From NCBI GenBank assembly GCA_045106475.1, contig JBGCEO010000028.1, forward strand, positions 1-64,000: DNA of 64,000 nucleotides. Direction: 5' to 3'. Of this stretch, positions 35,384 through 41,286 are shown one piece after another (position 1 is the first letter of the stretch; each line of letters opens with the position of its first letter). The notes under the pieces were generated by a model. That model was not told the origin of the DNA. It saw nothing but the letters and a program-made list of their open reading frames with translations, and searched no databases. Source of the stretch: Granulosicoccus sp045106475. GTDB taxonomy: Bacteria; Pseudomonadota; Gammaproteobacteria; Granulosicoccales; Granulosicoccaceae. Position numbers and translations under genes: made by a program.

Positions 35384-35812
35384 TTAACGAAAATACCCGT
35401 CGTGGCGCTCAACATCAGCGGGAATATCAGTCCAGTCCTGCGCTGAATGTGTGAAAACATGGCTCCTGTGATATTTTTCGGCTTGCAACCATGACGGATC
35501 ATCAAATGTCCCGGCCGCAATCGAGCGAATGTCGGGTACAACTTCAAGCGTCAGTCCTATGTTCGAACCGCATTTGCTGCAATAGTGCTGATCGATCCAA
35601 CGTCCGGTTTCATCTGAGATGTGTCTATAACGCGAAACTAAGTCCTCATTAATATGGATTTGACTGGCTTCGAACACAACCTCAACACCAAACGCAGAAC
35701 CGGTACGGCGTTGACACCATTGACAATGGCAAATGGTCACGCGTTTTGGCTCACCACTAATGGTATACGACACTTCTCCGCAAACACATTGGCCGCTCTT
35801 GGGTTCAGACAT
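35384..35812 (-). CDS. GFA/CENP-V family zinc protein
   Basis: This small protein of 142 residues belongs to the family that includes the glutathione-dependent formaldehyde-activating enzyme. Zinc ligands are visible as QCVCGEV, CHCQWCQRRTGSAF and HYCSKCGSNIG. The reaction of most members is unknown, and the formaldehyde role is disputed. Its position near a demethylating dehydrogenase that releases C1 units is suggestive. ATG 35812 (MSEPKSG) fits the family start; an upstream in-frame ATG at 35827 is possible. Confidence 0.9.
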   Translation of the reverse strand: MSEPKSGQCVCGEVSYTISGEPKRVTICHCQWCQRRTGSAFGVEVVFEASQIHINEDLVSRYRHISDETGRWIDQHYCSKCGSNIGLTLEVVPDIRSIAAGTFDDPSWLQAEKYHRSHVFTHSAQDWTDIPADVERHDGYFR

Positions 35813-35905
35813 TTTTGAGGATCTCAATATTGAACTCAGGTGTTACAACTTTAAAGCAGCCCTATCAGTTATTAAACCGACAAACGCTGCGCTACAAAGC
35901 CATCA

Positions 35906-35930
35906 AACTGCCCCAGCTAACTGGGGACAG
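35906..35930 (+). repeat. Short hairpin repeat, copy 2
   Basis: The sequence is AAACTGCCCCAGCTAACTGG followed by GGACAG. CTGCCCCAG folds back on CTGGGGACAG around CTAA, with one bulged base. It lies between the GFA gene start and the thymidine kinase stop and shares AAACTGCCCCAG with copy 1. Confidence 0.7.
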
Positions 35931-35998
35931 CACAGCGCACCTTTTCCTAAGCCTTTAAAATCAATCACCTAGCTAGGTTCACAGTCGTCAATTACAGC

Positions 35999-36025
35999 CA
36001 TCCCCAGCATACTGGGGCAGTTAAG
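35999..36025 (-). repeat. Short hairpin repeat, copy 3 in opposite orientation
   Basis: On the minus strand this reads AACTGCCCCAGTATGCTGGG followed by GATGG, and forms CCCCAG/CTGGGG around a 4-base loop. It is 68 bp from copy 2 in the opposite orientation and 15 bp past the thymidine kinase stop. It could also serve as the end of the tdk transcript. Confidence 0.7.
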
Positions 36026-36039
36026 TAAGGTACAAAACT

Positions 36040-36624
36040 CTATTGGGCTGCTCCCATTAGCTCGCGGTAATGACGTCGGCACTTGGACTCATATCTTTCA
36101 TTGCCACCAATCTCTACCTGATTACCCGCAGCGACCACTTGCCCCTTCTCATCCACACGCACCGTCATGGTGGCTTTTCGCCCACAGTTGCAAACCGTTT
36201 TCAGTTCAGCCAATTTATCAGCGATGGCCAACAATCTGGACGAACCTGGAAACAGCTCGCCCTGAAAATCTGTTCTGATACCGAAGCATAAAACGGGAAT
36301 ATTAAGTTCATCCACCACACGCGCCAGCTCATCAACCTGCTCTGCGGCTAGAAACTGCGCCTCGTCCACCAGTACACAAGCCAACGACTGATTGGCATGC
36401 TGTTGCTTTAGCGGCTCAAAAAACTCTGATGTACTGTCAAATAGATGAGCCGATTCCTGCAAACCAATGCGGGATCGGATAACCCCGGTGCCGAAACGGT
36501 CATCTATAGCTGCGGTATACAATGCGACCTGCATACCTTGCTCGCGATAATTATGGGCAGATTGAAGCAAAGAGGTGGATTTACCCGCATTCATCGCGGA
36601 GTAGTAAAAATACAGTTGTGCCAC
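36040..36624 (-). CDS. tdk: Thymidine kinase
   Basis: This type II thymidine kinase of 194 residues salvages thymidine to dTMP. Visible motifs are the P-loop YYSAMNAGKSTSLLQ, Walker B/lid VLVDEAQFLAAEQVDEL, the zinc ribbon (CNCGRKATMTVR, KCRRHY) and the substrate loop EIGGNERYESKC. Its start is 122 bp from, and divergent to, the toxin-antitoxin operon. The 3' end lies next to hairpin repeats. Confidence 0.96.
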   Translation of the reverse strand: MAQLYFYYSAMNAGKSTSLLQSAHNYREQGMQVALYTAAIDDRFGTGVIRSRIGLQESAHLFDSTSEFFEPLKQQHANQSLACVLVDEAQFLAAEQVDELARVVDELNIPVLCFGIRTDFQGELFPGSSRLLAIADKLAELKTVCNCGRKATMTVRVDEKGQVVAAGNQVEIGGNERYESKCRRHYRELMGAAQ

Positions 36625-36678
36625 AGCATTCTGAAGTTAGCCAGATTCTCATACACAGTAACATTTTTAGGCTGAAAT

Positions 36679-36720
36679 TTTGCATTTGCAGCATTATTTG
36701 CTAAAATATTGCAATTGCAA
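36679..36720 (+). promoter_or_regulatory. Promoter and palindromic operator of the RES-Xre module
   Basis: TTTGCA (36679-36684), a 17-bp spacer and TAAAAT (36702-36707) form a good promoter for the antitoxin gene. The perfect 12-bp palindrome TTGCAATTGCAA (36709-36720) lies over the expected start point, and TTGCATTTGCA (36680-36690) is a related half-site pair. Xre antitoxins commonly repress their own operon, so this is a likely operator. The link is inferred from position. Confidence 0.6.
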
Positions 36721-36746
36721 CAAACAGAGCCTGCAGGTACGCGCCT

Positions 36747-37175
36747 ATGAATGATTCGCTAGACAGCCATGCAAACGGGGCGAGTAAGAAAAACTCAGGC
36801 CTTAATAAAAACCAGTCCACGGTCGAGATTTCAGAACAGGCCGTCGATAAAAACCTTGTTTTGGCAGAGGCAACACTGGCAGCTAGTGAGGCGCTCGGGT
36901 TGAGCAAGAGCAGCCTGAGTCGAGTCATTGGCAAGGATAGATCAAGACTCAAGCAGGGCATTCGAATTGACAGCAAACCCGGCGAGCTTGCCATGCTCTT
37001 AATCCGTTGCTATCGCGGTCTCTATGCACTAGTGGACGGCGATGAATCCGTCATGCGTCATTGGATGTCCACCTACAACCATGGCACTGTGGGTATTCCC
37101 TGCGAACAGATCGAAACGGTGCAAGGTCTATCACAGGTGTTGGCCTATCTAGATGCCATCAGAGGCAAACTTTAA
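36747..37175 (+). CDS. Xre/MbcA/ParS-type antitoxin of a RES-Xre pair
   Basis: This 142-residue antitoxin has a disordered charged N-terminus of about 35 residues. An Xre-like helix-turn-helix follows (LAASEALGLSKSSLSRVIGKDR), then the C-terminal toxin-binding DUF2384 domain (AMLLIRCYRGLYALVDGDESVMRHWMSTYN, IPCEQIETVQGLSQVLAYLDAIRGKL). Such proteins block the RES toxin and usually bind their own promoter. The toxin gene follows after 12 bp. Confidence 0.93.
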   Translation: MNDSLDSHANGASKKNSGLNKNQSTVEISEQAVDKNLVLAEATLAASEALGLSKSSLSRVIGKDRSRLKQGIRIDSKPGELAMLLIRCYRGLYALVDGDESVMRHWMSTYNHGTVGIPCEQIETVQGLSQVLAYLDAIRGKL

Positions 37176-37187
37176 AAGGACGCAATT

Positions 37188-37940
37188 GTGGTCGATATCT
37201 GGAACGCATTAGCGCCAGACCTAACACCAGGTCTTGTGGGAGGCTCTCTTTCACGCCTAGTTGAGAGTCAAGAGCAGATTGCAACTGCGCGGCTTGTGAG
37301 TGGGGATCTCAACAAACAGGCCACACTGGAGGCGATGCTGGAACCGACTAAACCCGAGCGCCGACCAGGCACCGAACATCTGGATTACCTGTTGTCCACT
37401 CCTTGGCGATACCCACCATTACGATATGGCTCTCGATACGGCAGACGTTTCGAACCCAGTTTATTCTACGGCGCACTCGGCACCAGAACCAGTCTTGCTG
37501 AGAGCGCTTACTACCGGTGGGTGTTTTTAACTGACATCCAGACCCCACCTGCCAGCATCCAATCACAGCATACCTTGTATCTGGCACAGTATCGTTCCGA
37601 AAAGGGGCTACGCCTGCAACATGCACCATTTGCCCAGTATCGAGATCAGCTCACACATCCCAGTCTTTATGAAAGTTGCCAGGAGCTGGGCTCACAGATG
37701 CGTGAGACTGGGATCGAAGTCTTTGAGTACCCTTCAGCCAGGGATAAAGAAGGCGGCAATAATGTTGCGCTTTTTACGCCAGCCGCTCTGCATTCTACCC
37801 ACGCAGAAAAACAACGCGCCTGGCTTTGCACCACCGAGCAGCAGGAAGTTGTTTTCAGCTATCAGGGTCGGCCAGCCGAAGTACATCGATTTGCGCTTAA
37901 AGACTATCTACACAAAGGAGAATTTCCGAAGCCCGCATAG
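37188..37940 (+). CDS. RES-domain toxin (NAD-degrading family)
   Basis: RES toxins deplete NAD+ in the cell and are ADP-ribosyltransferase-like. The 250-residue protein has the family residues in RYGSRYGRRFEPSLFYGALGTRTSLAESAYYRW (Arg and Glu) and in FEYPSARDKEGGNNVALFTPAA (Ser). The length is in the usual range. The start is GTG 37188 with AAAGGA 8 bp upstream. Its stop codon TAG lies inside the first unit of an 8-bp tandem repeat, so repeat changes could alter the C-terminus. Confidence 0.93.
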   Translation: MVDIWNALAPDLTPGLVGGSLSRLVESQEQIATARLVSGDLNKQATLEAMLEPTKPERRPGTEHLDYLLSTPWRYPPLRYGSRYGRRFEPSLFYGALGTRTSLAESAYYRWVFLTDIQTPPASIQSQHTLYLAQYRSEKGLRLQHAPFAQYRDQLTHPSLYESCQELGSQMRETGIEVFEYPSARDKEGGNNVALFTPAALHSTHAEKQRAWLCTTEQQEVVFSYQGRPAEVHRFALKDYLHKGEFPKPA

Positions 37941-37966
37941 CCGCATAGCCGCATAGCCGCATAGCC
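37935..37966 (+). repeat. Tandem repeat, four exact copies of GCATAGCC
   Basis: Four exact 8-bp units run from 37935 to 37966. The first overlaps the last codons of the RES toxin gene (GCA TAG). The array sits 15 bp from the end of the convergent fucU-like gene. Exact repetition suggests recent slippage or copying. Confidence 0.95.
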
Positions 37967-37981
37967 TTTAAGAGTATAAAG

Positions 37982-38431
37982 CTAGCCTGGTGGAATTACC
38001 CCTTTGCTAAAAATAAAACAGCCATAAAACCTGCGCTCACCACAGGTTATAACAGCGAAGGATTGGCTGGCCCGTTCGTAGAACTCAAAGCGCTCCACTG
38101 GCGATAAGGTAAAACCGGATGGCTCAGCAGCATCAATAATTGATTGGACCTCTACTTGCACTTCGGGTCGCTCCTCTGGGTTGTCCACAACCGCCATACA
38201 AAGGACGGGATCCTCTATAAACGTATCCAGGGGCATTAATGACAATACTGCATCGGCAACTGCCGGGATAGTTGCACCATCAATACGGAGCAGCTTGCCC
38301 AAGGATGATTTCTTCGCAACACTCAAAGCGGGGAAATTGGCGTCACATAGGACCAGAGTATCGCCATGTCCCATTGCAGCGATAGCATGTAATACATCTG
38401 GATTGAGGAGCGGATTGATATTTTTTAGCAT
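37982..38431 (-). CDS. fucU: RbsD/FucU family sugar mutarotase
   Basis: FucU-type enzymes speed the exchange of anomers of L-fucose and some other sugars. The 149-residue protein has the catalytic region AIAAMGHGDTLVLCDANFPA (His) and FVITCGERRFYGCFIFSKGV-like C-terminus (AVITCGERRFYGCFIF). The length is typical. It has no other sugar catabolic gene beside it. It is transcribed toward the RES toxin and lies between two different 8-bp repeat arrays. Confidence 0.93.
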   Translation of the reverse strand: MLKNINPLLNPDVLHAIAAMGHGDTLVLCDANFPALSVAKKSSLGKLLRIDGATIPAVADAVLSLMPLDTFIEDPVLCMAVVDNPEERPEVQVEVQSIIDAAEPSGFTLSPVERFEFYERASQSFAVITCGERRFYGCFIFSKGVIPPG

Positions 38432-38546
38432 GAGAAGCCTTCCAATGTGGTTGGTGAGTGCATCACCCTAAACCTAGAACCGCTACAGCACAACAGGTCT
38501 TCAGCTTCATCGCTCCACAACCCCAAAACTCTTAAGCGCCTCGACG

Positions 38547-38658
38547 CCCCAACTCCCCAACTCCCCCACTCCCCAACTCCCTAACTCCCTAACCCCCTAA
38601 CGCCCTAACTCCCTAACCCCCTAACGCCCCAACCCCCTCACCCCCTAACTCCCCAACC
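38547..38658. repeat. Fourteen tandem 8-bp units, C-rich (G-rich on the minus strand)
   Basis: Fourteen consecutive units fit CCC(C/T)AAC(T/C/G), with a few variants such as CCCCCACT and CCCTCACC. On the minus strand each unit gives a run of 3-5 G every 8 bases, similar to telomeric DNA and able to form G-quadruplexes. The array fills most of the 319-bp space between fucU and the guanine deaminase gene. The flanks (38432-38546 and 38659-38750) show no gene. Confidence 0.95.
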
Positions 38659-38750
38659 CCAAAGCAGTCTTATCTGCCACCTGCACGCCAGGGAAACTTC
38701 AAGGCGCTATGCTAGGCAGTAATTATCTGATCAATCGTATAATCGCAGTT

Positions 38751-40127
38751 ATGGCGCATCCCTCATTGGTTATTCATGGCACAGCCTTTCATACGCCCGA
38801 CAATGGTGCGCTTGAGGTGCTCGAAAATTGTGCCATTGCAATTGACGAAAAAGGCACCATCGAGGCCGTTGTTTTTCCAGATGATGACAACCATGCAGCA
38901 TTGATCAATGCCGCAAAGCAAAGGCAGGTACTTCATCAATTGGCAAGTGATGAGTATTTGATACCGGGTTTAATCGATTTGCACATCCACGCGCCCCAGT
39001 GGCCGCAACTGGGTAAGGCACTTGATGCACCACTGGAAGTCTGGTTACAGGAATACACGTTTCCACTTGAGGCTAGATACTCAGACCACCAATTTGCCTA
39101 TGAGATTTATGATGATCTAGTCCAGAGCTTGCTGGCTCATGGCACAACAACGGCAGTCTATTTTGGCACGAAGGATTTGGAGGCAAATATTGTGCTTGCA
39201 CAAAGCTGCCTGCGCCATGGACAACGCGCGTTGGTTGGAAAAGTTGCGATGGATGATCCCGAGCAATGCCCGGACTACTATCGAGACGACAGCGCAGCTG
39301 CAGCGCTCAACGATACGAGACGATTCATCCATGAACTCAAAGCCATGCAATCGCAAGACAACATGCTTGTATTGCCAGCGATCACTCCCAGGTTTATACC
39401 CAGCTGTACAGACGAGCTGCTCTATGGCCTGGGTAAGCTTGCCGCCGAGACCGGTTGTCACATACAAACGCACTGCTCCGAAAGTGACTGGGAAGTTGGC
39501 TTTGTAAGAGATCGGCTGAATAAAACCGACACAGAAGCTCTAGCAGACTACGGGTTGCTAACCGACAAAACGATTCTTGCCCATTCAATTTTCGTAACCA
39601 CAGCGGATCTTGAATTGATGGCGCAGAGACGCTCATCCGTGGCCCACTGTCCGCTGTCTAATGCATACTTCGCCAATGCAGTTTTCCCGCTAAGAAAAGC
39701 TCAAGCCTGTGGTGTCACCGTAGGCTTGGGCACGGATATATCCGGTGGTTTTAGTCCATCGCTGTTCGATGCAACTCGATCTGCACTGATGGCATCTCGC
39801 CTGGCATGCAACGGGACTGCCCCTGAACTTGACCCCGATAATCGTGGCAATGCCGAGGTACCGCTGACGACGCTGGAAACGTTCCACATGGCCACCTGTC
39901 AAGGCGGCAAGGCGCTCTCATTGCCAATAGGACAATTTAAACCCGGCTACTCGCTCGACGCTCTGTGCGTAAAATCAAATTTACCAAACAGCGGCTTTAA
40001 GGTTCGTAAACCAGAAGATGACTTATCTGACGTTTTCGAAAAACTGGTACTGACAGCCAGCAAAAGCTGCATAACAGAGGTCTGGGTCAATGGTCATGAT
40101 TCGGCAAGTCGTTGTGCCGTAGTTTGA
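38751..40127 (+). CDS. guaD: Guanine deaminase
   Basis: This amidohydrolase converts guanine to xanthine. The 458-residue product has the metal site IDLHIHAPQWPQLG, QTHCSESDWEV, LAHSIF and LGTDISGGFSPS, and the ending CQGGKALSLPIGQFKPGYSLDAL is family-like. ATG 38751 is chosen; an upstream in-frame ATG (38709) is less likely. The 3' end overlaps the convergent kelch gene by 34 bp. Confidence 0.93.
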   Translation: MAHPSLVIHGTAFHTPDNGALEVLENCAIAIDEKGTIEAVVFPDDDNHAALINAAKQRQVLHQLASDEYLIPGLIDLHIHAPQWPQLGKALDAPLEVWLQEYTFPLEARYSDHQFAYEIYDDLVQSLLAHGTTTAVYFGTKDLEANIVLAQSCLRHGQRALVGKVAMDDPEQCPDYYRDDSAAAALNDTRRFIHELKAMQSQDNMLVLPAITPRFIPSCTDELLYGLGKLAAETGCHIQTHCSESDWEVGFVRDRLNKTDTEALADYGLLTDKTILAHSIFVTTADLELMAQRRSSVAHCPLSNAYFANAVFPLRKAQACGVTVGLGTDISGGFSPSLFDATRSALMASRLACNGTAPELDPDNRGNAEVPLTTLETFHMATCQGGKALSLPIGQFKPGYSLDALCVKSNLPNSGFKVRKPEDDLSDVFEKLVLTASKSCITEVWVNGHDSASRCAVV

Positions 40128-41218
40128 AAGTAGACTCTCGTTAAGCCCAGTAGCAAAACACATAGAGAGAAAAGTTCAACTGAACCACCCTTGCTTGTTC
40201 CCTGTGGCAACGCGGTAATTTCCGGTAGTTGCAGCATCTCATGTGATGCAGTTTCCTGTGCGCCACCCAAACTACTTGCACCCGATATCATGTGAAAACG
40301 CGCACTAACAATGCCACCGCCAGCACCATGTCGACCCTCTAACATGGGAGGTAAGCTTTGCCATGTTTCTGTATTGAGATCAAACGACTCAACCACGTCT
40401 AGTGCTGTATTGGCCGTATTGATTTCTCCTCCAGCAACAATCACGTTGTCGCCATATCCGACTGCCACAGCACCACCGCGAGGTGTAGGAATCAGACCAA
40501 CGGATCGCCACTGACCTCTATCAAAGTCATAAATATCAGTTTGTGCCACCGCGTTGGCAGATGGATTTGGTAAGGCACTTTGTCTACCTGCCGCAGCGAT
40601 CAGTCGTTGATTTACCAGTACCGCCGCAAAGTGATCCCGGGCATGAGGGGCGTCAGGCAGCTCGCGCCATTGGCCGGTAGCTGGATCAAACTCATCAAAC
40701 CAAGCTACAGCACCGCCATCGTGACCCTGTGTGTTTCCGCCCAGCAGGTAGATGCGATCATCTTTAACGACCGCCGCCGCACTGCCTCGCAAACGCGTCG
40801 ATGGTATGGAGCCTTCAACATCCCAAGTGAGGGACTGGGTATCAAACACATAAATTTCAGCAACGGCCTGTTCGCGGGGGTAGCAACAGGTAAACGCACC
40901 TACGATGTAGATATTGGTTCCTATGACAACAGGTTGCAGGTGATGGAGCTCAACTGGAGCGTTTCCAAGATTCTCCCACTGACCATTAACTGTCGAGTAA
41001 CGCTCAACCGGACGATTACCTCGCCCGCCAATCAAGTATATATAGTCACCAACAACGACCGATGCAGCCTCGTGCCGGGCAGTTGCTATTGTTCCATCGT
41101 TACTGGTCTCTAGCCGCCATTCATCAGAGACGGTTAGTGCTGCGTGCGCTGAGACAGCCATCACGGATGTGACAGCGTAAAACAACAAAGCTGAGAAAAG
41201 GAATAATGGTTTATTCAT
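40094..41218 (-). CDS. Secreted kelch-repeat protein with possible C-terminal sorting tail
   Basis: A signal peptide (FLFSALLFYAVTSVMAVSAHA) precedes five or so kelch blades (VVGDYIYLIGGRGNRPVERY, VKDDRIYLLGGNTQG, VGYGDNVIVAGGEIN). The 374-residue protein ends with KGGSVELFSLCVLLLGLTR and basic residues. That Gly-Gly-Ser, hydrophobic stretch, basic tail pattern recalls GlyGly-CTERM sorting signals processed by rhombosortase. No rhombosortase is in the window. The stop lies inside the guaD coding sequence on the other strand. It may be co-transcribed with the DUF5060 gene 68 bp upstream. Confidence 0.8.
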   Translation of the reverse strand: MNKPLFLFSALLFYAVTSVMAVSAHAALTVSDEWRLETSNDGTIATARHEAASVVVGDYIYLIGGRGNRPVERYSTVNGQWENLGNAPVELHHLQPVVIGTNIYIVGAFTCCYPREQAVAEIYVFDTQSLTWDVEGSIPSTRLRGSAAAVVKDDRIYLLGGNTQGHDGGAVAWFDEFDPATGQWRELPDAPHARDHFAAVLVNQRLIAAAGRQSALPNPSANAVAQTDIYDFDRGQWRSVGLIPTPRGGAVAVGYGDNVIVAGGEINTANTALDVVESFDLNTETWQSLPPMLEGRHGAGGGIVSARFHMISGASSLGGAQETASHEMLQLPEITALPQGTSKGGSVELFSLCVLLLGLTRVYFQTTAQRLAES

Positions 41219-41245
41219 CCCTCATTATGATCTGCGATGCTCTTG

Positions 41246-41273
41246 CAGGGCTGTGATATCCGTAACAGCCCTG
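41246..41273. repeat. Perfect 9-bp inverted repeat between the DUF5060 and kelch genes
   Basis: CAGGGCTGT (41246-41254) and ACAGCCCTG (41265-41273) pair exactly around a 10-base loop. The element is 13 bp after the DUF5060 stop and 28 bp before the kelch start on the minus strand. It could act as an attenuator. No T-run follows on that strand. Confidence 0.45.
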
Positions 41274-41286
41274 ATTTTCCGTAACG

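Noticed and set aside
37935..38658. CRISPR-like arrays
   Set aside because: The 8-bp units are contiguous with no spacers and there are no cas genes, so these are simple tandem repeats.
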